This document shows positions 20,756 to 31,732 of a DNA stretch of 64,000 bases, one piece after another (the first letter of the stretch is position 1; each line of letters begins with the position of its first letter). The stretch is from assembly GCF_027887165.1 (NCBI RefSeq), contig NC_077228.1, positions 181,514,025 to 181,578,024 on the forward strand. The letters run 5' to 3'. Made by a program: the position numbers and the translations under genes. Below the pieces are notes generated by a model. That model was not told the origin of the DNA. It was given only the letters and a program-made list of their open reading frames with translations, and searched no databases. Source of the DNA: Monodelphis domestica. Taxonomy: Eukaryota > Chordata > Mammalia > Didelphimorphia > Didelphidae.

Positions 20756-21691
20756 TCACTCCCTTCTACAAACCAGTAGACGTATCCCTAATCTTTTCAT
20801 GGCAGACTGCATCTCCTGATTCCTCAGCGTATAAATCATAGGGTTGAGCATGGGAGTGATGACTGTGTAGCTGATGGAAACAGCTTTGTCCAAGGGGAAG
20901 GAGGTGAATGGCCGAGCATAGATGTAGATGCAGGGCACAAAAATCAGAGACACAACAATGATGTGGGTGGTACATGTGGAAGAGGCTTTGCGCCTCCCTT
21001 CTCCTGAGTGAGATCTCAGCATCACCAAGATGACTGTGTAGGAAGCCAAAAGGAGAAGGAACCAGATAAGAACCAGCATCCCACTGTTGGTAATCATGAG
21101 GAGTTCCAGGAGAGAGGTGTCTGTACAGGCAAGTCTTAGGACTTGGGGGACATCACAATAAAAGTTATCCAGGACGTTGGGGCCACAGAAAGGCAAGGGG
21201 AGCAGAAGAGCAAGCTGGACAATGGAGTGGACAAAGCCTCCTGCCCAGGCAGCCACCACCAGCCCCAAACACATCTGAGAGTTCATGATGGTGACATAAT
21301 GGAGGGGCCGGGAGATAGCAACATAGCGATCAAATGCCATTACTGAGAGGAAGAAGACTGTACCACCACCCAAGAGATGGAAAAAGAATATCTGTGTCAT
21401 GCAGCCCTGGTAGGAGATGGTCTTGGTCTCAGACAGGAAGTCCATCAGCATCTTGGGGGCAGTGACTGAGGAGTAGCAAAGATCTATAACAGCCAAATTA
21501 CGGAGAAGGAAATACATGGGAGTATGGAGCCGAGTGTCAGAGGTCACTGTAACTATAATGAGGAGGTTTCCCATAACGGTTGTTATATAGACAATCAGGA
21601 ACACAAGGAATAGAAAACCCTGAAGCTCCTGAGCCTGTGAGAGTCCCAAGAGGACAAATTCAGTCACGCTAGTGAGATTCCCTGCTTCCAT
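20756..21691 (-). CDS. Olfactory receptor, OR4D1/OR4D2-like, intact
   Basis: A 311-residue rhodopsin-family odorant receptor in one coding exon, expected to act in olfactory neuron cilia through Golf; its ligand is unknown. Visible: N-glycosylation site NLT at residue 5, GN in TM1 (41-42), LHTPMYFLL (55-63), extracellular Cys 97 and Cys 179, [10 protein letters not shown] at the end of TM3 (118-127), SY in TM5 (217-218), [10 protein letters not shown] entering TM6 (235-244) and [12 protein letters not shown] in TM7 (280-291). The length is normal. The Ser ending DRYVAIS, where most receptors have Cys, is also what I recall for human OR4D1/OR4D2. The ATG at 21691 is preceded by a splice acceptor. 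Family recognition is strong; which OR4D member it is orthologous to is not settled. It shares a converted tract with the gene at 31733. Confidence 0.96.
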   Translation of the reverse strand: MEAGNLTSVTEFVLLGLSQAQELQGFLFLVFLIVYITTVMGNLLIIVTVTSDTRLHTPMYFLLRNLAVIDLCYSSVTAPKMLMDFLSETKTISYQGCMTQIFFFHLLGGGTVFFLSVMAFDRYVAISRPLHYVTIMNSQMCLGLVVAAWAGGFVHSIVQLALLLPLPFCGPNVLDNFYCDVPQVLRLACTDTSLLELLMITNSGMLVLIWFLLLLASYTVILVMLRSHSGEGRRKASSTCTTHIIVVSLIFVPCIYIYARPFTSFPLDKAVSISYTVITPMLNPMIYTLRNQEMQSAMKRLGIRLLVCRRE

Positions 21692-21722
21692 AGAATCTTT
21701 CTAACACACCTAGAGAGAAAAC
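21692..21722 (-). promoter_or_regulatory. Predicted 3' splice acceptor and 5' UTR start
   Basis: On the minus strand, TGTTTTCTCTCTAG ends at 21710 and is followed by 18 bases of 5' UTR and the ATG. The same pyrimidine tract, AG and spacing occur at 32702 and in the pseudogene near 55430, which supports a real intron in the 5' UTR, as is usual for receptor genes. Confidence 0.75.
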
Positions 21723-22034
21723 ACACCATTAAAAAATATACACCTTGTCCCTACAAATCTTAAGGGTTGGATTTATTGGGTCAGTAAAAACTTTGACCTA
21801 TCATTCTTTGTGGATGAAGTCCCCATTTTGGAATCTCAAACATTAGGAAAGATGAGAATAAAAAAGGTAAAGAAGAGTTACTTCTTTAGGGTATTTCAAA
21901 ATTGAAAGTTCTACATACAGTCCTTAAAAGACTATTAGCAATTAGGTCCAAAACCCAGAAATTTCTATTTTTAAAAAAGGGAAAAGTAATGAGGGGATGC
22001 ACACAAGGATGATCTGAGTCCAGTGTCATCATTT

Positions 22035-22765
22035 CAACTGAAATAATATTGATTAAGCCTTTGCAGAATGCAAGATATTGTGCTAATCATTAGTGATAGA
22101 AAGACAGAAATAAAATAGTCCCTGCCTTCAAGCAGTTTACTTGAGATAATGGATAGGAAATGTACCCAAAGAAGTGTGATAAGGAGTAGAGGCAGCAAAG
22201 GACAAATCCAGAAAAATGCTCCATGAATATTTGAGGAGAGAGTTTTAAAGGGATAAGGGAAAACTACTCAGAAGTGGTGATATCTGAGCTGAACCTTAAA
22301 GGAAAATAAAGAAGCTTTCAGCTTTGGGGTGGGAAGACAGAAGATAATGCATTTCAGGGATGGGAAGTGAAAAGCATGTGTGAAAATTTTAAGGTAAGAA
22401 GCATGAGCTTGAGTTCAAGGAAGAGCTAGTAGGCTGGTTGGCTTGAAATGTAAAGCATGTGTGAAGAGAAGTCATATGAAATTAGGCTAAAAGGGTAGGT
22501 GAATGTCAGATTATACCTTAAATGTCAGGTTATGAGGTTTACATTTTACCCTACAGGCAATTGTGGAGCAGCAGAGCAACCATTAAACCTGGGCTTTAGG
22601 AAGATAATTTTCACATATGTGTAAAGGATGCATTGAAGGGAAGAGAGACAGGAGGCTAGGAGATCAATTAAGAAGCAACTTTAGTAATCCAGGTGAGCAG
22701 TGATGAGGATCCTAGTTAGGGTGGTGGCAGCATGAGCAAAAAGAAATAGATAGATTTGAAAGGAA
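22035..22765 (-). mobile_element. L2/L3-type LINE, antisense
   Basis: Ordered antisense landmarks: TAGTCCCTGCCTTCAAGCAG, TATCTGAGCTGAACCTTAAA, GGGCTTTAGGAAGATAATTT, AGCAACTTTAGTAATCCAGG. It lies in the presumed 5' intron of the receptor gene. Confidence 0.7.
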
Positions 22766-22770
22766 TCATG

Positions 22771-22945
22771 GGGACAGCTAGGGAACACAATGGATAGAGT
22801 GCCAGGCCTGGATTCAGGAGGACCTGGGATCAAAACGGACCTCAGATATTCCCTAGCTGGGTGACCCTAAACAAGTCACTTAACCTTGATTGCCTTGTCC
22901 TTGCCACTCTCCTGTCTTACAGAAGAGAAGGGTTTTTTAAAAGAA
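22771..22945 (+). mobile_element. tRNA-derived SINE type 1
   Basis: GGACAGCTAGGGAACACAAT, CCAGGCCTGGATTCAGGAGG, GGTGACCCTAAACAAGTCAC and a shortened GAGAAGGGTTTTTTAAAA tail. Confidence 0.8.
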
Positions 22946-23079
22946 ATTATGAAGTTAGAAGCTGGGGGAAAATCAGGGAAGGCTTTTTAGAGGTCACTTC
23001 TTTGAGCTGCTCTTTGAAGGGCCCCCCCTGCTTTGAGTTTAGGTCCCAGAGAGGGAGAGAGGCAGAGCCAGATAAGGCA

Positions 23080-25080
23080 GTATGAGAGTCACACATGTCT
23101 CTGAGATGCTAAGCAAGCCTCCAATGTATCTCTCAGAAAATATACAAAATGAGCACATTCCATGAGACAAATAAAAACATTGTATAGGTGTGCACTGATA
23201 CCATGAAAAAAGTGAAATGAGAGAAGATAGAATGAGGGGAATCTGAAATGAGGAATAAAATCAGTCTGCAGGGGCCAAAGGAACATTAACAAGAGAAATA
23301 ACAGAATTAAATGGGAAGTAAAACCAAATCAGGTTAATGAAATAAAAGAGAGGAAGGAGTAGAGGGTAATACAGAAAGAGATAAGAAAAGAGAGAGACAA
23401 AAAAATATGGATGAAGAGAGACAGAAAAGAGAAAGAGTCTGTAACAGAGAAAGTGGGAAAGAAAGTAGGGAGAAGATAGAGAAAGTGAGAGAATAAGACT
23501 GAGGAAGAGAGAGAAGACTGGCTTGAGTTGGTATGAATTATATGTGAAGTCTATGAATTGGGTGCTCCTTTTAATGAAGGACAGTGTGCCATATGTGATC
23601 TGTGTATTTCCATATGCTCTGTCCCATATTCTCCCTCCATTTCATAACTATGGCTCTGTATTTGTTGACTGAAAACCTTGGTTTCCATATGCAACAGAAA
23701 TTAGACACATTACTATTCAACCTTCTCTACCAGATTCCATCCTCACTCCCAGCAAAGATATTTCATCCCTCATTTCCCTTAACTTTGTCATCTTGCAGTG
23801 GAGTATTGCAGCCAGCTCATACTGGCTAAAGAGAGTCAATTGTTAAATTTTCAGTGTAAATATTTATACCTTGTTAATCAAATGTAGCAACTACTATAAA
23901 AATGAAAGTTTGATTTGTTTTGATCTCTAAATTTAAGAAAATGATAGGGAAAAGTTAACGATTCATATTAAATTTGAAGGCATATTTTATTGGAGATCCA
24001 GTTGTTAAATATTTACTAGTACACCCCTACTTCTATGCATCCTGTAGGTGCTGCCATGAACCCCTAATTATCAACTTGACAAAAAGGATTGTGATTCTGT
24101 GGGTCCCTCACTCACCTCCAGTCCAGAATGAAAAATGGGATTTAGGGACTAACATACTCAGAGATATCCTACAGCTTCAACATCTCCCTGATGTTTACTC
24201 CAAACTCACATATACATAGACTGGGACATTACATTTGGGAGAATACCCAAGAGAGAATAAGATTGGGTTAAATCCAAAACGAGAATTGAGGATGGTGTTT
24301 CTAGGGGCAAAGGAGCAGTGGGATTTATTAAAAAAAAAAAGTCTGGATTATTATATCACACAATTTTTCAATGGCCTTACATAGAATAAAACCACCAGGG
24401 GGAAGGTGGGTGGCTCAGTGAATTGAGAGCAAGGCCTAGAGATGGGAGGTCCTAGGTTCAAATCTGACCTCAGACACTTCCTATCTGTATGACCCTGGGC
24501 AAGTCACTTAACCCCAATTGCCTACCCCTCATCATTCTTCTGCCTTGCAACCAATATATAGTATTGATTCTAAGATGGAAGGTAAGAAAAAAAGAATAAA
24601 GCCACCAAGGACATTACACACTGCTATTTAGAAATGGAAGAATCAGGAAGTGCTATAGTCCCTTCAAATGAGAAGAACCTCCAGGGAGGTTTAGAAAGAT
24701 CTGTCCTTGGGCTTCAAAATGGTTAAGCTGTCTGGTCAGCACCATGGACAGGCCTTTCACTTGCCTCTTGGACAAACCACATGAAATGAAAGCCTAGTCA
24801 AATAACTAGAGTGTGGAGTTTGGGGGAGAGGGGAGGTATTGGTGTGTGCATAGTACCAAATAATTGAGTTGGTTGCTTCTTACACCGACAAGATTGTTTT
24901 AGACAGTGATCAAATGGTTTTGCTGCTGCTGCTCTGGCGATTGGCAGACCCAACTTCTTTATCAAGTGAGAAAGAAAAAAACTTTCAAGAGCAAACAAAG
25001 AACATTAATAACCTTCCTGAATCCAGGAAAAATTCAGGTAAAGCCAATATTACCTGGAAAAAGAGTTGTCAGCTGCTTTT
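23080..25080 (-). promoter_or_regulatory. OR-unit upstream block, unit 1 (candidate 5' exon/promoter region)
   Basis: Non-coding segment upstream of the first receptor. It is homologous to blocks at 33880-36640, 46790-48690 and 56386-59340. It contains a GA-rich run (23340-23520), TGTATTTGTTGACTGAAAAC (23657), GGGGCAAAGGAGCAGTGGGA + TTTATTAAAA (from 24304) and GGTCAGCACCATGGACA (24734). On the gene's strand the third motif reads TTTTAATAAATCCCACTG. A promoter or untranslated exon role is inference. A SINE has inserted at 24400. Confidence 0.55.
24400..24593 (+). mobile_element. tRNA-derived SINE type 1, inside unit 1 upstream block
   Basis: GGTGGGTGGCTCAGTGAATT to GATGGAAGGTAAGAAAAAAA, with a 16-base imperfect duplication GAATAAAACCACCAGG / GAATAAAGCCACCAAG (24384 and 24594). 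It is absent from the other three units, so it postdates the duplication. Confidence 0.9.
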
Positions 25081-25099
25081 ATAAGATAACTAGAGATCA

Positions 25100-25175
25100 G
25101 ATGAAAGGATCATAGAATCCTAGATTTAGAACTGGAAGGGATCTTCTGGCTGTTTAATAGTTAAAGAAACTGGGG
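25100..25175 (-). mobile_element. CR1/L3- or MIR-like fragment
   Basis: GATCATAGAATCCTAGATTT and AACTGGAAGGGATCTTCTGG match the antisense CR1-type 3' end. Confidence 0.5.
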
Positions 25176-25672
25176 TCTGTTTGCTAAAGTCTTCTATCTC
25201 AAAGTCCTCTTTTCCTCTGAACTCCCACAGTGCCTAAAAAAGTTCTCCTTTAGGGACACCACTTTATCACTGACTCCATAATGCTGCTTTAAAAATTCAA
25301 GTTTAAAAAAATTTTTTTTTAAATCAAGTTACTTGGGAAGGAAAATGCATGTGCATTATTAGTACCTATTAACATATCATCACAGTATAAAATGGAGAGT
25401 AGCTTTGAAGAGATGTAATTGTAGTGATAGGTGCAGGAAAGGTACATAAAATTTACATATGACAAAGTAAATATATGTATATATGAGACAATTTACCTAT
25501 TGTGCTAATAAAGCTAACACAAACACAAAAAAGTATCAAACCCATATTTATATGCAAGTGCATTAGAGATTTGAAAGACAAATTTTACATTATGTTCAAG
25601 GAAACCTGTTCCCAACTGCAGGAGCCAGGCAAAGCTCTCTGAAATGTGTAGCATATTCATTGGACTTTAGAG

Positions 25673-25877
25673 CAGAAGTGTCAAACATATGGTGTATGTG
25701 GCTCAGGATACTCCTGATTGCAGTCTGAACCAGACTAAAATATAATCGAGAAATACTTGATAAAATAAATAAAAATACAAAAAATAGATAGATTTTAAAA
25801 CTAATTTAATATGTAGTCCACAGGGATCCTTATGTGAGGATTAGCAGTCCTATTTCTATTTGAGTTTAATACCACTG
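25673..25877. mobile_element. Non-autonomous hAT DNA transposon, copy 2
   Basis: Ends CAGAAGTGTCAAAC and GAGTTTAATACCACTG are inverted. Flanked by a perfect 8-base duplication CTTTAGAG (25665-25672, 25878-25885). The interior matches copy 1 at 140-324. No open frame. A Charlie-like hAT is likely; the family name needs a library search. Confidence 0.85.
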
Positions 25878-25939
25878 CTTTAGAGGTTCTAAGGCTACAT
25901 ATATGATGGAGGGAGTGCTGGGCTTAGAGTCAGAAAGTT

Positions 25940-26180
25940 GTTGTTCAGTCATTTTTTTTAGTCATGTCTAATTCTTCATGACCTCATTTGGGGGTTTCTT
26001 AAGCAAAGTGGCTTTCTTTTTCCTTCCCCAGGTTATTTTACAAATAAAGGAGCCTAGGCAAACAGAGTTAAGTGACTTGCCCAGGGTCACACAAATAGGA
26101 AGCATGTGAGGCCAGAGTTGAACTCAGGAAGATGAGTGTTCCTGATTCTGTGTTCTATCCACTGTGCCATCTAGCTGCCC
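25940..26180 (-). mobile_element. tRNA-derived SINE type 2
   Basis: Reverse copy: TTGTTGTTCAGTCATTTTTT, TAATTCTTCATGACCTCATT, CAGGGTCACACAAATAGGAA and CACTGTGCCATCTAGCTGCC. Confidence 0.88.
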
Positions 26181-26229
26181 AGAGTAAAAAAAACCTGGGA
26201 TTAAAATCCACATCTCTGACATTTATTAA

Positions 26230-26350
26230 CTACGTGCTTCCTGAGCCATCGCCAGTAATCTTGATTTTTGTCTTGTCACTGAACTTTGATGACTCTGGAA
26301 GAGAGAGTGAAGATGACAACTTCATGCAACTCTACCTTAATTCCAATGTG
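26230..26350 (-). repeat. Unnamed interspersed repeat, copy 1 (short)
   Basis: GAGCCATCGCCAGTAATCTT and TGACTCTGGAAGAGAGAGTG match, in the same orientation, 44145-44260, and in reverse 53425-53625 and 59760-59975. A repeat I have seen in marsupial DNA but cannot name. Confidence 0.6.
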
Positions 26351-26689
26351 AGTTAAATATACTTAATATATTTAATAAATATATATATATAAATAACATA
26401 AATCTATATTAACATATACATATATAACTTATCTTGCATTGGAGAGGGAATTGCAAAGGAGAATAACTCACTTAAATCCAAGCATGAATCAAAAGACATC
26501 AATGAAGTAATTTTGGTCCCTCTTTGAGTATGTAGGATGATAAACAACCAGCTGACCTTGGATAATTTCCTTAACCTCTATGATTCCCAGACAACTTCCC
26601 AGGATTTGCCTTCTATATCTTAGATAACACTGTCCATCTACCCTTGTAGAGGTAATTCTCTACACTGAAGTCACAAATCCTTCATGTAT

Positions 26690-27150
26690 TTGATTTAAAA
26701 GAAAGGGCAGAAATTCAATATGTGAAGAGTCAGGGAAGGACAGAGAAACAAAACCATGGAAGCATGAGAGTGAAGGGCATGTGTTTTGAAGATAGAGTCA
26801 TCTAGTTTTGATGGAGTATAAAACATATTGTGGGGAATGATGTGAGATAAGACTAGAAAGGCTGGGAAGAGAGTCACCAGATTGGGGAAGTCTTTAACTT
26901 CCAGGAAAAGGAATTTGAACTCAATTCAGTAGGCAGTTGGTAGCCACTGGAAATATTCAATGAGAATAGTCAGGTGACTAGATCTTGGCACAGAGTCAAT
27001 TGTTCCAGTAGAAGGATAAAGGATAAATTAGAAAGAAAAGAATGGACATTAAGATCTCTTAGGAAGCTATTTCAATGGTGCACTCAGTTAATAGTGAAAG
27101 GTTCAAATACGATGAAGCCAAAAGTAATGGAAGGGAGGGGACAAATTCAA
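26690..27150 (-). mobile_element. L2/L3-type LINE, antisense
   Basis: TGAACTCAATTCAGTAGGCA, GCAGTTGGTAGCCACTGGAA, GTCAGGTGACTAGATCTTGG and AGAAAGAAAAGAATGGAC resemble the antisense L2/L3 middle part. Confidence 0.55.
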
Positions 27151-27339
27151 TATATGTTATGGGAGTAGAATGAATGAAATTTGACAATTGATCAACTATG
27201 AAAGGCAAAGGAGAAGGAAGAATTTATTATATGAACTTTACATTAACAGAAAAAGACAACAGTTTATATATTTCTTTCTAGAGTACAAAATACAGTCTTG
27301 GTTCCAAAATCATGGAAAGATAAAGTAAAATAAGACATA

Positions 27340-28640
27340 AAATTATTCATTATGTGCAAAGATGGTTCATTGTTAGAGATGCAGTTAACATTAAATCATA
27401 TAAACAATAAAATAATTTAATTAGATGTAAATAGTTTACAAAGCAAGTATAATCTGTTGGACCTGTGTTTTGTGGTACATTTATAACAAACCTTTGAAAA
27501 ATCTGATCAGAATATCAATAAATGCATATAAACCTTTCATAAATTATAAATTTCCATTTACATAAAAATACTAAAAAAACTTTAGAATGAAAAGATTTTT
27601 CTTCAACTTAAAAAAAATCCTCCTGAATCCAAGAGTCAAAATTATGCATAATGGACAAAACATTAGTATCTTTCACACTCAAAATAGCAATGAAACAAAG
27701 ATTCCTATTCTCATCATTGTTATTTTATATAGTTGGGCTATTGTGAGCTATAATAATAAAACAAGAAACAGTGAAATTGTTGGCCAAATGACTGCTTACA
27801 TTGGGTTCTCTCTTCATATGAATGATATGATGGTTTCTTTAGGAATCCCAAGAGAATAATAAATATTCATTTCAATATTCGAGATATAAATAGCTTCAGC
27901 AAAGTAACCAGTTATAAAACAAGCCCACAACAAATCATCAGCATTTCTATATGTCATTATCCGAAAACATCAATATTAGTAGAGAGAGAAATGTTATTTA
28001 AAGAAATCACAATTGTATTAAATAACTTGGGGTTAGCCCACCAAGACAAACATGATTTGTATAAATACAAAAAAATTATAGAAATGAAGAACTAAATAAT
28101 TGGAGATACAGAATGTAAATTGTTAAATCATCCTGATATAGTATAAATTATAATATTACTCAATTTTCTTTTCAGATTTACTGCTATACAAATTAAAGAC
28201 ATTAATAAGATACTTCAAAGAGTTTTTTAAGTGCCTGTGAATTTTTACCAGTGATACTACTAGTAAATTATAGATTTAGAATATTAACAGGGATGTGTAA
28301 TGTAAAAAATGTACCATAAAAATATTCCTATTAGCACTATTTGTAATGAGAAAAAAAAACCCACCATGGAACAAAATAAATGACCAACCAAAGATCTGGG
28401 AATGTACAAACAAATTATGGCATATTATTGCCCACTAAGGACTTCGAAATATGAGGAACTCAACGAAATATAGGAATACATAGTCATGCGGTGTGAAGAC
28501 AATAGAACCCAAAAAAGTATACAACTAACTAGACTATGTAAATGAAACTATTAAGAATAATAAAAGTCAGGACAAATGTACAGAACAATATCAGTACTTT
28601 GTTAATGTTAATCAATATACACATCTTTTATTTCTTTTAA
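27340..28640 (+). mobile_element. Old L1 LINE, reverse transcriptase region of ORF2
   Basis: Badly worn ORF2. The frame 27587-27859 ends NDMMVSLGIPRE, the remains of the FADDMILYLENP-like stretch of L1 reverse transcriptase. Before it come AAGATGGTTCA and CAAAATTATGCATAATGGAC; after it NSFSKVTSYK-like and ITKYLGV-like residues and a C-terminal CAAATTATGGCATATTATTG. Many stops and shifts; clearly inactive. Confidence 0.7.
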
Positions 28641-28838
28641 CAATATAATGTTATGGGTGTGTGCAAGTGTACATTATAAATATTTACAATAATTGTTTTT
28701 TTGTTTTAATAAATACATATTTTACAATGTAATCTATTTTAATAAACATAAATTGAAGGACTTAGAACAAAAAATGCAAAAATAAAGATGGGGAAATTCA
28801 AGTTGAACATTCGTTCATATGAAAACAGAATTCTAGTT
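28641..28838. other. AT-rich sequence, nothing recognised
   Basis: Extremely AT-rich, perhaps the L1 3' end. Confidence 0.3.
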
Positions 28839-28839
28839 T

Positions 28840-29450
28840 TAGCAAACTTCAACCTGAGTTAACAGTAAGATATAGTCATCAAAAAGGCAATTCCAAATTA
28901 AGACTGAATTATTAGACATGTAAAGTGGAGAATAAGAGATATGTGTATTCCATGATGCTCTGCATTAAATAGAGTTTTCTGCTCTGTTCTGGATTTGACA
29001 TCTTAGAAAAGAAGATTATCAAAGTGTCATCAAGATGGTTAGGGGACTGGAAACAGTGCTAAACAAGGGTTGGTTGAAGGAATTTAATACATTTGGCATG
29101 GAGAAGAACATATTTAAGAAAAATATTATCAGTGCTGGCATATATTTGAAGACTTGGTATGCAATAGAAAGGTTGGACTTATTTTGCCTGTCCCTAGAGA
29201 AAAAAATGAAGATAAAGAAGCATAAATTACAGAGGGACAAAAATATAATATTCCTAACAATTAGGGAGTTAGAATCAAAAACCAGAATTGGCTACTTCAG
29301 TAGGTAATGAGCTCCCTTTCTCTGGAGGTCTGCAAATAGAAACTAACTTGTAGAATATGTAGAGTAGATTTGTGATTCAGGTATATATCAGGCTGGTTGA
29401 TCACTGAGATATCTTCCACTTTAAATATTCAATGATTCTATAACTAGTGA
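28840..29450 (+). mobile_element. CR1/L3 LINE, sense
   Basis: ATCAAAAAGGCAATTCCAAA, TGATGCTCTGCATTAAATAG, GCTCTGTTCTGGATTTGACA, CTAGAGAAAAAAATGAAG and the end TTCAATGATTCTATAA follow CR1/L3 order. Confidence 0.7.
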
Positions 29451-29454
29451 GTTG

Positions 29455-30010
29455 CATTACTTTAGGTATGTCATCTAACCTTTCTGAGTCTCTCAGTTTT
29501 TTCATCTGAAATATGGGAACAGTATTGCTTACTCTACATATGCTCATATGATTGAAGGAACCATGCTGATATCAAAGTGTATGTGAATAAAGCACTCTGA
29601 ATGATAGTGGTAAGACTACAGAACTTAATTTCAACATGGGTTGAAATTCTATCTTTGAAACTAACTGTGTGGTACAGTCAGGTGTCTCCATGTATAAAGA
29701 ACCAGGTCTGGAGTCAGGAGGACCTGAGTTCAAATCTGACCTCAGAAAATGCCTACTGTCACTTAACTCCAATTGCCTAACCCTTACCACTCTTCTACTT
29801 TGGAATCAATACATACTATCAATTCTAAGACAGAAGGAAAAGATTTTTTTAAAAAAAACTAACTGTGTGAACATTAATGAGTCACTCCAGCTCAATGAGA
29901 CCATTTTCCTCCTCTGGGCAATAAAGACAAAAAGTTAATGTTCATGTTGCCTATTCCAGATAGTAATGAAGAAAGTGCCATGGAACCTTAAAGCATTATA
30001 TAAATGTATT
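29455..30010 (+). mobile_element. MIR-like SINEs, the second split by a SINE
   Basis: A first MIR patch (AGGTATGTCATCTAACCTTT, TTCATCTGAAATATGGGAAC) ends near 29600. A second runs from about 29600 to AAACTAACTGTGTG (29671) and resumes at 29870 (AACATTAATGAGTCACTCCA). Confidence 0.55.
29672..29856 (+). mobile_element. tRNA-derived SINE type 1, inside MIR
   Basis: GTCTGGAGTCAGGAGGACCT, CAAATCTGACCTCAGAAAAT and TAAGACAGAAGGAAAAGATT. Perfect 13-base duplication AACTAACTGTGTG at 29659-29671 and 29857-29869. The head is atypical. Confidence 0.88.
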
Positions 30011-30304
30011 TTACTAATTTAAATTGTTTTATTATGTAACCTATTTCATTACATTGTCATATTATTAATTTATCACTATCATATTATTCATTCAGACTGG
30101 TTCATTATGTATCATCTTTGCCCTTCAAGCTCTGCTTCTGACTCTTTAGATTTTACCACATTTCCACTGCTGCCTCTCATCCTGGAACTTTCCTTCACCA
30201 CTCTAGTCCCTTCCTTCCATTGATGGGATTCTCCATTTTGGGCAGGGTCTCAGGCTAGACATTTTTTATTCCCCTCCTAGCTTGGCTTCTAACTCTACAG
30301 CTTT

Positions 30305-30565
30305 TTTGTTGCTGCTCTTCAATTTCTTTTTCAGTCATTATCAATTTTTTGTGACTTCATTTGGAGTTTCTTGATAAATATACTGGAGTAGTTTGCTATT
30401 TTCTCTACCAGATCATTTACAGATGAAGCAACAGAGGCAAAGAGAGTTAAATGACTTGGCCAGAGTTGCACAGCTAGTAAGTATCTAAGACTGGATTTGA
30501 ACTCAAGAAGAAGAATCTTCCTGACTCCAGGTCTAGCACTCTATCCACTGTGCCACTTAGCTGCC
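30305..30565 (-). mobile_element. tRNA-derived SINE type 2
   Basis: Reverse copy from TTGTTGCTGCTCTTCAATTT to CACTGTGCCACTTAGCTGCC; near full length. Confidence 0.88.
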
Positions 30566-30589
30566 CATTCTATTTTTGGATGACTTTCA

Positions 30590-31430
30590 TTATTAGGAAG
30601 TTTATTTCCTGACAACAAGGTTCCCTTTGCCACTTTTCATCTCCCCTTCATCATTCTAGCCTATCAAGAGCTTTCTGAATCCTGGTTGTCATCCAATTCA
30701 TTTCCTGTTTTCCCCAGATTTGTGTTATCTTCAGAACTAACAAGCATACCATTTAAGTCTATACCCAAATCATTGATAAAATTGTGAATTAAAGAGCATA
30801 AGGTCAAGCAGAGATCTTTGGAACAATCCACTGGAGATCCCCTTCCAAGATAAAAGTCAATTACTAATAGCTATTCTTGGAGTTGAGTCACTCATCCAGG
30901 TATGTACCCATCTAATTGTACTTCCATCTATCCCACATTTCTCCATTTTCCACACAAGAATAGCAAAAGTTGCCTTATTAAACATCTTATAAAATTCTTG
31001 GTAACTATATCTACCATATATCCTTGATCTGCCATTTTTTTAACCCGATCAATAAAGGAAATGAGACAGTCTAAGAACTTGTTCTTAAAGACATCATACT
31101 AGCTCAGTGTAATTAGTACTTTCTTTCTCAGACATTTACTAACCATCTCTTTGATATTTAATAAGAGTGACAATAAATAATTACATATAAATAAGTAATA
31201 ACTAATGTTTAATAAGTTGCCAGGATCCAAGTTCAAGCTTCCTGGCCTATAGTTTGAATACTTTTATCTCTTCCTTTTTTGAAAACTATCAAAAAGAATA
31301 ATATTATGTTCCTCAGCCCTACAAAAAAGCATATACTGCTTTAAGGCTCCATGGAACTTTCTTCATTACTATCTAGAAAAGGCAAGTAAGCTCAGACATT
31401 TCTAGGATATGAGCCACAATCTCAGGACAG
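30590..31430 (-). mobile_element. CR1/L3 LINE, long antisense piece
   Basis: About 840 bases in clear order: TGATAAAATTGTGAATTAAA, GAGTCACTCATCCAGGTATG, AGTTGCCTTATTAAACATCT, TTTTTTAACCCGATCAATAA, AGACATCATACTAGCTCAGT, GCTTCCTGGCCTATAGTTTG. One of the best L3 reverse transcriptase remnants here. Inactive. Confidence 0.75.
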
Positions 31431-31732
31431 TGCGATTATAGTGAGATAGTAGGTAAGAGAAAAGAGGAAATCATGTAACTTGTATGGATGTCCCATGTGA
31501 CTATTCATCATAGTCAATACTCCATAAATAGGAAAGCTTATTTCTCTTCTGAGTGGTATAGAATTCTTATAGAAAAATTTTTATTTTCACTTTATCCTCA
31601 GAATATTCTTTTGCATAATATTGAAGGGAATTATAGAATTAGAATATGTGGTAAGGGAAGTATAGAATAAAGCTGCCCATTTTCTATATGAGTGAGTCTA
31701 AGACTGGAAGAGGTAAAATTGCTTGCCCAAAG

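Noticed and set aside
21143-21346. Identical 67-codon plus-strand frames in both receptor genes (also 32135-32338)
   Set aside because: They are antisense shadows of the converted coding tract.
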